Program-made: the position numbers and the translations under genes
The notes under the pieces: model-generated
The model's database searches: none
What the model was told of the DNA's origin: nothing
The model's input: only the letters and a program-made list of their open reading frames with translations
Part shown: in pieces, positions 1 to 7,900 of the stretch
Numbering within the stretch: the stretch's first letter is position 1
Layout: each line of letters begins with the position of its first letter
Assembly (NCBI GenBank): GCA_020627525.1
Contig: JAHDGP010000197.1
Span: forward strand, 1 to 8,265
Source: Bacteroidota bacterium
GTDB taxonomy: Bacteria > Bacteroidota > Bacteroidia > Chitinophagales > UBA2359
DNA: 8,265 bases
Reading direction: 5' to 3'

Positions 1-1
1 A

Positions 2-880
2 TTGAGTATTAAGCTACCATTTGATCCTTATGCATGGGGCATGTTTTTGCAAATTGTCATTTACTCTTTTGGTATTGCTTATCGGCAGCGCACCTTACTT
101 TTGAAGTCACAAGAAGAAAAGTTACAAGCTCAAAAACATTTTGCAAAGAATGAGTTAATTGTAATAAGAAAATTTGCTGATTTGAATAGACTGATTGCAG
201 GTGCTGGTTCCAAAAACTGCAATAATCTAATTCCCCAGGAAAATTTAATAGATTGGTGTTTAGCAAATCCTGAAAACCCTCAAAACTTTATTCTGGACGA
301 TGAGAAAATATTTTGGGAAGTATTTTTAGAAAGTATGGTGAAATTAACTGAAGGTGTATTTCGTTTGAGCGACTTAGAAAAAATATCACCTAAGGTATTA
401 GATAAATTTTCTTTTTCAGATATCAATGATTTTAGAAAGAATGGTGTACTGCAAAATAAATTTATAAGCAAATACGATTCGATAATTGATAAAATTAACA
501 ATGTACCTAAACTTGGGGATGGGAAGATAGAGCTACTTAATTTTGATGAGTTAATTGAAATTAAAGAATCAATGAAGAAGGAATTTAGCAATTCTTTAAA
601 TAGAGAAGTTAGTATTTATACAGAATTAGAGTTAATTGAAAGTCTATTAAAGGTTGCCTATCAAATATTTGGAGGAGCTGTTCAGACAGTTGATGCGGTC
701 ATAAATTTTTTCAGCATTCCATTTAATAAGAGGAAGAATTGGAATAATTTTTTGAAAAAGCAAGAGAACAGAATTCAAAGAGCATCAAAATATGCAAGTA
801 ACAGAATTTATGGAGATGTAGTTCTTATAGAATATATGGAAGAGTTGATGAAAAAATCAAAAGACGCTTGGTATAAGTAA
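2..880 (+). CDS. Membrane-anchored protein of unknown function, C-terminal part; DISM-like last helix plus novel domain (5' partial)
   Basis: The frame is open to the left edge, so the TTG at base 2 is probably internal and the true start lies upstream. Visible residues 12-28 form a hydrophobic helix (WGMFLQIVIYSFGIAYR) followed by a charged, coiled-coil-like stretch to about residue 60 (RQRTLLLKSQEEKLQAQ). This pattern, a final helix ending in an Arg-rich edge and running into a Lys/Glu/Gln linker, resembles the end of 7TMR-DISM sensor domains in Bacteroidota. Such linkers usually lead to a histidine kinase, LytTR or cyclase domain. Here about 230 residues follow with no H-box, N/G-box, GGDEF or LytTR motif. 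They are mostly helical in character, rich in Lys, Glu, Asn and Ile, with one fairly hydrophobic stretch (about residues 217-240) and a basic C-terminus. I do not recognise this domain. It may be a genuine novel output domain or the product of a recombination that replaced a kinase. The DISM link is inferred from a short segment only. Confidence 0.6.
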   Translation: MSIKLPFDPYAWGMFLQIVIYSFGIAYRQRTLLLKSQEEKLQAQKHFAKNELIVIRKFADLNRLIAGAGSKNCNNLIPQENLIDWCLANPENPQNFILDDEKIFWEVFLESMVKLTEGVFRLSDLEKISPKVLDKFSFSDINDFRKNGVLQNKFISKYDSIIDKINNVPKLGDGKIELLNFDELIEIKESMKKEFSNSLNREVSIYTELELIESLLKVAYQIFGGAVQTVDAVINFFSIPFNKRKNWNNFLKKQENRIQRASKYASNRIYGDVVLIEYMEELMKKSKDAWYK

Positions 881-911
881 AGGTCCTGGCGGATACTACT
901 TAACAATTTCA

Positions 912-919
912 TAAGTTTG
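912..919 (+). promoter_or_regulatory. Possible Bacteroidota -7 element upstream of the symporter
   Basis: TAAGTTTG matches the Bacteroidota sigma-A -7 consensus TAnnTTTG and sits in the intergenic gap, about 60 bases before the symporter ATG. No convincing TTTG-type -33 element lies at the usual spacing upstream, so this is a weak call resting on one short motif in AT-rich DNA. Confidence 0.3.
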
Positions 920-979
920 AAGGCTAGGAATTACAAAAAAATTCAAAAATAGTTCTTATAATTGAAGAAATAATCAACA

Positions 980-2158
980 ATGAAAAACAATAAATTTGAA
1001 CTATTGAGCTTGTTTGCGATCATTTTAGGGATTGTTTTGGGGATTTTTATGCCCAGTCAAGCTGGCTACTTTGAATTTGTTGGAAAGATTTTTTTGGCTC
1101 TTTTACAGGTCTTAATTTTACCAATAATCATCCTTTCACTATTCTTGGCAATCGCTCGAATCTCAAATATAGACAGCTTGAAAGAATTGGGATTGAAAAC
1201 AATTGGGTATTATTTTCTAACCACTTCTGTTGCCGTAATTACTGGGCTGACTTTGGCGAATATTTTTATTTTTCAAAACGGTTTCGAAACCATTGAATCG
1301 ACTAGTACAAAATCTGGATTGAATTTTATTGATCGAATTTTTTCAACTAATATTTTTAACTCACTAGCAGATGGTGAGATTTTGCATATTGTTGTTTTTA
1401 CCATTCTCTTCAGTGTAGCGTTCATTTTCATTGAAGAAAAAAAGAAGGGGTTACTGCTAGAAATTTCAGACAGCCTTTACGATGTTATAATGAGACTGAT
1501 TGAATGGGTTTTAAAATTAGCTCCACTAGGTATTTTAAGTTTAGTATGGTCTAGTATTTCAAAAATTGATGGAAGTGCATTTAGCAGTATTCAATCATTT
1601 TTTATTGCAACAGCGATAGCCGCATTTATCCATTCTTTCATTTCACTGCCATTAATTGGAAAAATACTAGGACGATTTAATGTAATTGAATACTTTTGGA
1701 AAGTAAAACAAGCACTTATTGTTTCATTTGCAACAGCATCAAGTGCAGCAACGCTTCCCATTTCAACAAAAGTGGTGGTGGAATCTGGCGTGTCCAAAAA
1801 AGTGGCAAGCTTTGTTTTACCCATTGGTGCTACCTTAAATATGGATGGTTCGGCTTTGTTTCAAGCCCTAATAGCAATGTTGTTTGTTTCATTATCAGGA
1901 ATCGAGTTCTCATTTTTTGAGCAAATTACTTTGTTTATTTTCATTGTATTATCTTCTTCTGGAACAGCAGGAATCCCTTCAGGAGGAATTGTTATGATGA
2001 CGATGGTTATAAATATGTTAGACATTCCCAACCCTGAATATTACTTAGGGCTGTACGTTATGGTCGACAGGTTTTGGGATTACCCAGTAACTTCAATCAA
2101 TGTTTGGGGCGACTTAATAGGTGCAAAAACTGTTGACTCTTTTATAAAGAAATTTTAA
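980..2158 (+). CDS. Dicarboxylate/amino acid:cation symporter (SDF/DAACS family), atypical substrate site
   Basis: Inner-membrane secondary transporter that uses a cation (usually Na+) gradient to import an amino acid or related solute. The 392-residue length fits prokaryotic family members. Family landmarks appear in order: re-entrant loop HP1 with the serine-rich ATASSAATLP (residues 251-260), TM7 NMDG (287-290), HP2 SSSGTAGIPSGG (325-336), and TM8 with the pattern D363...D367...T371..N374V.GD378. N287, D289, N374 and D378 match Na+-site residues of the family, and D367 matches the Asp that binds the substrate amino group. The arginine three residues after that Asp (R397 in GltPh), which holds the side-chain carboxylate of Asp/Glu, is Val370 here, and HP1 has no compensating Arg. 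An acidic amino acid is therefore an unlikely substrate; a neutral one is a reasonable guess. The ATG at 980 places a first membrane helix directly after a short basic N-terminus. The gene stands alone, and its stop codon overlaps the T9SS tail remnant. Confidence 0.93.
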   Translation: MKNNKFELLSLFAIILGIVLGIFMPSQAGYFEFVGKIFLALLQVLILPIIILSLFLAIARISNIDSLKELGLKTIGYYFLTTSVAVITGLTLANIFIFQNGFETIESTSTKSGLNFIDRIFSTNIFNSLADGEILHIVVFTILFSVAFIFIEEKKKGLLLEISDSLYDVIMRLIEWVLKLAPLGILSLVWSSISKIDGSAFSSIQSFFIATAIAAFIHSFISLPLIGKILGRFNVIEYFWKVKQALIVSFATASSAATLPISTKVVVESGVSKKVASFVLPIGATLNMDGSALFQALIAMLFVSLSGIEFSFFEQITLFIFIVLSSSGTAGIPSGGIVMMTMVINMLDIPNPEYYLGLYVMVDRFWDYPVTSINVWGDLIGAKTVDSFIKKF

Positions 2159-2283
2159 TTGAAATCAGAACTGTATTAAACAAGGAATGAATTTCTATTC
2201 AACATTTATCGGAAGGATTTTATATTTATCAACTACATTCAGTTAAGGATATGGTGAATACTGGGAAAGTAGTTAAAGAATAA
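2155..2283 (+). pseudogene. Remnant of a T9SS type A C-terminal sorting domain
   Basis: Read from TTA at 2155, the sequence gives LIEIRTVLNKE, then a TGA stop (2191-2193), then ISIQHLSEGFYIYQLHS and a short end finishing GKVVKE before TAA. It lines up codon for codon, without gaps, with the end of the intact tail of the next gene (LIETRTVLNKER, YIYQLHS, GKVVKE). By hand count about 29 of 41 amino-acid positions and about 91 of 126 bases agree. The TGA aligns with a CGA Arg codon, so one C-to-T change explains it. No start codon, signal peptide or body precedes it: homology begins where the symporter stop codon lies, and the frames overlap by four bases. This is the last third to half of a sorting tail from a lost secreted-protein gene, a tandem paralogue of the gene downstream. 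It is unlikely to be translated usefully. Confidence 0.85.
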
Positions 2284-2313
2284 TTGATTTAAAAACAACA
2301 CAAAAATAACAAA

Positions 2314-3379
2314 ATGAAATATATAATTGTAAAAATATTTTTTTTATTTACTATGACTGTAGTGGCGCTTGACTTATTGGGGGTACCAAAATATGTGGGA
2401 TGACCAAAACGGTAATTGGGAGAGTGGTGAGAAGCAGGATTTTAGATTTTTCGAAGATACAAGAACGGCAACATTTTATGGACGCAGTACATTCAGAATG
2501 GGCGAATGGGTTTCATATTTAGAAGATATAACTAATTATGATGAAGAAGGACAGGTGAGTGATACTCAAAATAGTTATTATGATTTTAATTGGGAAAAAT
2601 GGATATTGATAGATGAAACGAAAGACTATACACATGGAGACAGTACCACAAACTACACCCAGCTCAATTACAATTATGATTTGTCAAATGAGGTATCTCA
2701 AGAATTAAGTTGTGAAATCCTTTATAAAAATGAAAGTAGGGATAGATATATTGAATGTTTTATTCTTATTGATGATGAATTCATTCCTTATTCGAATGAA
2801 TATTATGAATATGACCCAGCAGGTTTAACTATAATCAATTCAGGAACAATTTATAACCCAGAATTTGTGAATCTTCCCTATGATCCTAGTACTCCTCAAG
2901 ATAGAAAAGATATAATTTTTATTGATCCATCAGAAACAATTGTATCGGTGAAAAAGTTGACTGATTTAGAATTTGCTAATGCAAATTCAGCATTTAAAAT
3001 TGATAGTATTCATCGATTTACTTATTATGCTAATTACTTGAATCAAGTTGGTGAACAAATATATGATTATGGAGATAAAATGTATTATTTTTACTCTGAT
3101 TACGATGGTCCGGAAGCTTCTATTGCTGAAATTCCTTTTGAACTGAACGCCAACTTATTTCCAAATCCAACAAGTAACTATATCAATATATCGGTTTCTG
3201 ATCAAGAACGTTTGCCTTTGACATTTAATTTATTCAATCTAAATGGAAACTTGATTGAAACAAGAACCGTGTTAAATAAGGAGCGAATTTCTACAAATCA
3301 TCTTTCTCCTGGAATCTATATTTATCAACTGCATTCATTAGAGGGTTTGGTTAAGTCAGGGAAGGTTGTGAAGGAGTAG
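2314..3379 (+). CDS. Secreted T9SS type A sorting domain protein, function unknown; N-terminal frameshift
   Basis: The ATG at 2314 begins a good Sec signal peptide (MKYIIVKIFFLFTMTVVA), but this frame stops at TGA 2401. The body is read one frame over, open from 2363 to TAG 3377-3379. Removing one G from the G5 run at 2379-2383 joins them as ...VVALDLLGYQNMWDD and gives a protein of about 354 residues. The TTG at 2369 is therefore unlikely to be the ancestral start. The body (2384 to about 3130) is rich in Tyr, Asp, Asn and Trp, with loosely repeated Y-x-YD and W-x-hydrophobic patterns seen in flavobacterial secreted proteins; I recognise no enzymatic motif. The last 80 or so residues form the beta-rich sorting tail: FPNPTSNYINI (FPNP at 3158-3169), LFNLNGNLIETR, LSPGIYIYQLHS and a final GKVVKE. 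Such tails direct export through the outer-membrane T9SS and are usually removed when cargo is anchored or released. As sequenced the signal peptide is uncoupled, so the gene may be inactive, unless the G5 run is a sequencing error or a slippage site. Confidence 0.75.
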
Positions 3380-3391
3380 GATTTAATTTCC

Positions 3392-4336
3392 CTAAACCAT
3401 CATCTTAGCACGCTTATTCAAATAAGGAACCATAATTTGTGAAAAATCTTTATTGATGTCTGCTTCCACAAAATCAATTTGGTATTGAGCGCATTTCATC
3501 ATTATGCCTTGTTTGAATTTCTTCATTTGAGCGTGGTAATGATCCTTGATACTGTTCGATTCGATTTTTATTTTTTCATTTGTTTCTAAATCGACAAATA
3601 AGTATGGACGGTTTTCAAACTCAAACTCAATTTCTTTCTTTTGATCTACAACATGGAACAATACTATTTCGTGCTTATTGTGTTTGAGGTGTTGCAGTGC
3701 AGAGAAAACAGCGTCAGCGTGTTCTGTATTTTCCAGCATATCACTAAAAATAATAACCATCGAACGACGGTGCGTATTTTCAGCTATTTCGTGGAGGCAT
3801 TTAGCGGCGGCCGTTTTAACGCCTCTTTTATCTTGTTTTAAGTATTTTTCTAATGTTGAATTTATCAGATTGTGGTGAACAGTTGTTGACCTTGTTCTTG
3901 TGTGCTCTTCTACCTTATCTGTAAAAATAGAGAGGGCAACGGCATCCCTTTGTTTTTTGAAGATGTGCATAAGTGCACCCGCTGAAACAATTGAGAAGGC
4001 AAGCTTGTTAAATCTTATGTCTTTGTCTTTATTTTCTTCTTCTGGAAAATACATGGAAGAAGAGGCGTCAATCACCACACGACAACGCAAGTTGGTTTCT
4101 TCCTCAAACTTTTTGACAAAAAGTTTGTCGGTTCTTCCGTAAACTTTCCAGTCAATGTTTTTAAGAGGATCGCCAGGGTTGTAAATTCTATGCTCTGCAA
4201 ATTCTACAGAAAACCCGTGAAATTGACTTTTGTGCAATCCAATAATGGTTCCCTCAACGACCTGTTTGGCAAGAATTTCAAAGTTGTTGAATTTGTGAAG
4301 CTCTTGAAGGCTTACCAATTTCGTATTTCCAGACAT
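3392..4336 (-). CDS. DUF58 domain-containing protein (soluble, vWA-like)
   Basis: A 314-residue protein with the full DUF58 signature. Residues 29-41 contain EGTIIGLHKSQFHG; residues 46-80 hold FAEHRIYNPGD, then IDWKVYGRTDKLFVKKFEEE. A von Willebrand A-like fold follows with a MIDAS-type DxSxS (D90, S92, S94, in DASSSM) and a second strand-end Asp at 199 (IIFSDM), consistent with divalent metal binding. There is no signal peptide or membrane helix, so it should act in the cytoplasm. Family members usually work with a MoxR-type AAA+ ATPase as an adaptor or chaperone pair for maturing or inserting partner proteins; the biochemical role is poorly known. No moxR or Bat-type gene is visible next to it. 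It lies downstream of trxA on the same strand, but an intrinsic terminator separates them, suggesting its own promoter or only read-through expression. The ATG at 4336 gives a normal N-terminus for the family. Its 3' end converges on the T9SS gene across 12 bases. Confidence 0.93.
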   Translation of the reverse strand: MSGNTKLVSLQELHKFNNFEILAKQVVEGTIIGLHKSQFHGFSVEFAEHRIYNPGDPLKNIDWKVYGRTDKLFVKKFEEETNLRCRVVIDASSSMYFPEEENKDKDIRFNKLAFSIVSAGALMHIFKKQRDAVALSIFTDKVEEHTRTRSTTVHHNLINSTLEKYLKQDKRGVKTAAAKCLHEIAENTHRRSMVIIFSDMLENTEHADAVFSALQHLKHNKHEIVLFHVVDQKKEIEFEFENRPYLFVDLETNEKIKIESNSIKDHYHAQMKKFKQGIMMKCAQYQIDFVEADINKDFSQIMVPYLNKRAKMMV

Positions 4337-4360
4337 AGTTTTTAATTTTTACTAATCAAT

Positions 4361-4412
4361 AAAAAAACCATCCACTTTTAAACTCCCAAGGAATTCGAAA
4401 ACGGATGGTTTT
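4361..4412 (-). terminator. Rho-independent terminator of trxA
   Basis: A perfect 10-bp inverted repeat (AAAACCATCC at 4364-4373 and GGATGGTTTT at 4403-4412) encloses a 29-base loop. Read on the minus strand, the stem is followed by a run of seven T (complement of 4361-4367), as in an intrinsic terminator 32 bases after the trxA stop codon. The stem is A/U-closed at its base and the loop is long, but the layout is clear. On the plus strand only four T are present, so activity in that direction would be weaker. Confidence 0.8.
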
Positions 4413-4443
4413 AAATTAAGCTAATTTAGCGCATATATTTACC

Positions 4444-4761
4444 TTATAAATACGCTTTTAATTTCTCTTCGTACTGTGCTTTTGTAGCAGCTCCTACCAC
4501 CTTATCAACAACCTCTCCGCCCTTGATAAATAATACAGTAGGAATGCTTCTAATACCATATTTTGTAGAAACTTCACTGTTATCGTCAACATTTACTTTT
4601 CCAATAACGGCATTTTCTTTGTAATCTTCTGCTAATTCCTCAATAATCGGTCCTACCATTTTGCAAGGTCCGCACCAAGGTGCCCAAAAGTCAACTATAG
4701 CAACTTTTTCGCTGTCTAAAACGGTTTCTTGGAAGTTGCCGTCTGTAAATTCATGTGCCAT
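4444..4761 (-). CDS. trxA: Thioredoxin 1
   Basis: A small cytosolic disulfide reductase that passes electrons from thioredoxin reductase to targets such as ribonucleotide reductase and peroxiredoxins. The 105-residue length is standard. The active site WCGPCK spans residues 29-34, with C30 as nucleophile and C33 as resolving cysteine. It is preceded by the buried Asp24 in VDFW. The cis-proline is P74 (RSIPTVLFIKGG), and G81-G82 sit at the usual turn. There is no signal peptide, which separates it from periplasmic thioredoxin-like proteins such as TlpA or ResA. The ATG at 4761 is right for the family, and the region before it is A/T-rich with no Shine-Dalgarno sequence, as is usual in Bacteroidota. 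A TAnnTTTG-type promoter upstream and a strong terminator downstream suggest a single-gene transcript, possibly with some read-through from dnaE. Confidence 0.98.
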   Translation of the reverse strand: MAHEFTDGNFQETVLDSEKVAIVDFWAPWCGPCKMVGPIIEELAEDYKENAVIGKVNVDDNSEVSTKYGIRSIPTVLFIKGGEVVDKVVGAATKAQYEEKLKAYL

Positions 4762-4851
4762 TTTAAAATTATTTTTATTAATTAATCTGTTTCTTTTAGA
4801 TCAAATCACATTCCAATCAAATTATTATGACAAAATGTTAAAATGTTGAGC

Positions 4852-4859
4852 CAAAAATA
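4852..4859 (-). promoter_or_regulatory. trxA: Putative -7 promoter element for trxA
   Basis: On the minus strand the bases read TATTTTTG, an exact match to the Bacteroidota -7 consensus TAnnTTTG, about 90 bases upstream of the trxA ATG. The expected start site would be near 4845, giving a leader of about 80 bases. The region where a TTTG -33 element should lie (around 4880) has only a partial match (TTTAG), so the call rests on the -7 motif and its position. Confidence 0.45.
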
Positions 4860-4960
4860 CAGTTACTTCAGTTAAGAAGCTAAATTTTAGACGCCATTTT
4901 GTCAGAAGTTATCTTATTTTACGATCCTTTAATCTTTTTTAAGAAAATAAGCCTCGAAGT

Positions 4961-7900
4961 CTAAGACATATTCAATTTTACTTGACTTAATTTATATTTT
5001 ACAACGCCCAATTCATCTAATTGTTCCAAAACCTCTTTCTTATTGGATAAAGTATATTTACTCGAAAAAAGTTCAACTATATGGTCAGATCCGTGTATAA
5101 AGCATCTGATATTTAGATTGCCGGGGTTATTCAAAAACAATTGTTCTAACTTATTTACTAATTCTGAGGTAATGTGTTTCGCTTGGACGTTAAGTACTAA
5201 CTGTTTTGCCAATGATTTAACCTCTCTTAATTGACAAACTTTTGATACTTTAAACTCATATTGATCCGATGAATTCCATCTTGGTTGGTATCTTCCATTA
5301 ATGTATAACATTTCTCCCTCTTCAAAGAAGTGCTTCATTTTTAGATAATCTTCATTGAATAAGGCTATTTGCGTACTGCTTTTTAGATCTTCCAAAACAT
5401 AAGAACCAAACTTTCTACCAGACTTTGTGGTTCTGTCTTCAGCTTTTGCAACAATCGCGGCGACTCTTATTTCTGTATTTTTTTTGCTGGATAAATTTTC
5501 TAAATCAGAATTACAAAAACTCTCCATTTCAGCTTTGAAACGATTCAATGGGTGATCTGATAGGAATATTCCTGTAACTTCTCTCTCCTTATTTAATTTT
5601 TCTATTAATGGATATTCTTCAATATCATGCAATTTGGGTTCTTCAATTTCTACGGCACTGCCTTCTCCAAACAATGAAATTTGAGCACTGTTTTTATCTG
5701 CTTGATGCCTGTGTCCAAACTTTATCAATAACTCTATGCCCGTATTGCCGGTAGTCGGATCTGGTTCTAAAAGTTGCGATCTGCGCAAATTTTCATCCAA
5801 TTCATCAAATGCACCCGCTTTGCATAGGCTTTCGAAACATTTTTTATTGACTGATCTTAGATTGACCCTTTTTGCAAGATCAAAAGGGGATTTAAAGGGA
5901 CCATCTTTTTCTCTTTCCGCAACAAGGTTTTCTACGGCTGCAGTTCCCACCCCTTTAACTGCATTTAATCCAAATCGTATTTCACCTTTTTTGTTTACAG
6001 TAAATTTTCCCACACTCTCATTTACATCGGGAATAAGCGCATTTATACCTAGTCTATTGCATTCACTCAAAAAGAAATTCACCTGCTTTATGTCATTCAT
6101 ATTGTGTGTTAAAACGGATGCCATAAAGTGGGCAGGGTAGTGGGCTTTCAAAAATGCTGTTTGAAAAGCAAGTACCGAATAGGCTGCTGAGTGCGATCTG
6201 TTGAAACCGTAGGAGGCGAACTTCTCCATCGTATCAAAAATTTCTTCGGCTGTTTTGACGGTAACATTTTTTTCGGCTGCTCCCTTTTTAAAGGTAATAC
6301 GTTGCTTAGCCATTTCAGAAGCTTTCTTTTTACCCATTGCTCTACGCAATATATCTGCTGCACCAAGTGAGTAACCCGCCATAATTTGTGCCGCTTGCAT
6401 AATCTGCTCCTGGTAAACCATAATCCCGTAGGTAGGTTTAAGAATGTCTTCTAGCCACTCGTGAGGATAGGTGATTTTACTTTTACCATGTTTTCTATTG
6501 ATAAATTCAGGAATGTTGTCCATCGGACCAGGACGGTAAAGGGCATTCATTGCAATTACATCTTCAATGCTTGTCGGTTTTAAGTCCTTAAGATACATTT
6601 GCATTCCTTCCGACTCAAATTGGAAAATCGCAACCGTTTCTCCATTTTGAAACAATTCCAAGGCTTTTAGGTCATCTAGTGGAATTAAATCTGGATCAAT
6701 GCGTTTGCTGTCTGGATGAATTAAGCCAGGAGTCTTAGCTTCTATTTCTTCATTTGTAAAACTGTAATGAACGTTTGTAATGGCATCTTTGATGATGGTC
6801 AAGGTTTTTAATCCCAAGAAATCCATTTTCAACATTCCGGCATCCTCCACAACCTTTCCGTCGAACTGTGTCACCCATAAATCAGAATCTTTAGCGGTAC
6901 AAACAGGAATATAATTCATCAAATCATCTGGGGCGATGATTATTCCTGCGGCGTGAATACCTCTGTGTCGCACTGAGCCTTCTAAGACAGTTGCCATCTG
7001 TAGCGTTTTTTGCTCAAGGCTGTCTTTTTTGCTATAAATAGCTTTTAATTCACTAACACTTTTAATGGATTCTTTTAAATAGACCATTGGACCTTCCGGA
7101 ATCAATTTGGCTATTTTATCTGTTTCAGATAAAGGCAATTTCAACACTCTTCCCACATCTCTTATAGAGCTTCTTGCTGCCATTGTACCATAGGTGATGA
7201 TTTGTGCAACTTGATTTTTTCCGTATTTATCAACTACATAGTCAATTACTTTTTGTCTTCCTTCATCATCAAAGTCAATATCAATATCGGGCATTGACAC
7301 ACGTTCAGGATTCAGGAAACGCTCAAAGAGTAAGTTGTATTTTATGGGATCAATATTGGTGATTCCAGTAAGATAAGCAACAACAGAACCAGCAGCAGAG
7401 CCACGACCTGGACCAACAGCCACATCAATTTTTTTTGCGGCATCAATAAAGTCTTGGACAATCAAGAAATAACCGGCAAAGCCCATATCTCTAATGATCT
7501 TCAACTCTAGTTTTATCCGATCATCAATTTCTTTGGTAATCAGACCATATCTAATTTTTGCACCTTCATAAGAGAGAAACTCTAAATATTCATCCTCCGT
7601 TTTAAATTGCTCTGGCATTTTAAAATTTGGCAATAAAATATCTCTTTTAAGTTGCAGCGGTTGGATTTTAGAAACAATTTCAAGGGTATTGTCCAATGCT
7701 TCAGGAACATCGTGAAACAATTCCGCCATTTCGGCTTTTGTCTTGAAATAAAACTCATCATTGGCAAATCTAAAGCGATTTGGAGATTCAATGTCATTAC
7801 CCGTTTGAAGGCAGAGCAAAACATCGTGCGCTTCAAAATCTGATCTGTCTACATAGTGAGAGTCATTGGTAGCGATGACTTTTACATTGTATTTTTTAGA

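Noticed and set aside
819..960. Eleven-base direct repeat TAGTTCTTATA at 819-829 and 950-960
   Set aside because: One copy is inside a coding region and the other in the intergenic gap. The sequence is AT-rich, flanking bases do not match, and no element boundary coincides with it, so chance is the simplest explanation.
2369..2371. TTG at 2369 as the start of the T9SS cargo protein
   Set aside because: It would leave the protein without a signal peptide, while an excellent one lies immediately upstream in another frame. A frameshift explains this better than an alternative start.
3380..3391. Possible shared bidirectional terminator between the convergent T9SS and DUF58 genes
   Set aside because: The gap is only 12 bases, and the local GGA...TCC symmetry is too short and AT-rich to form a stable hairpin.
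4913..4951. Inverted repeat CTTATTTT / AAAATAAG downstream of dnaE as a possible terminator
   Set aside because: The stem is eight bases, nearly all A/T, with a 23-base loop and no T run after it on the minus strand. It is too weak to call as the dnaE terminator.
5736..6140. A 134-codon open frame on the plus strand opposite dnaE
   Set aside because: It lies entirely antisense to a well-conserved part of dnaE and shows no recognisable domain, so it is a shadow of the real gene. The same holds for the other short frames opposite or overlapping dnaE, trxA, the DUF58 gene and the symporter.
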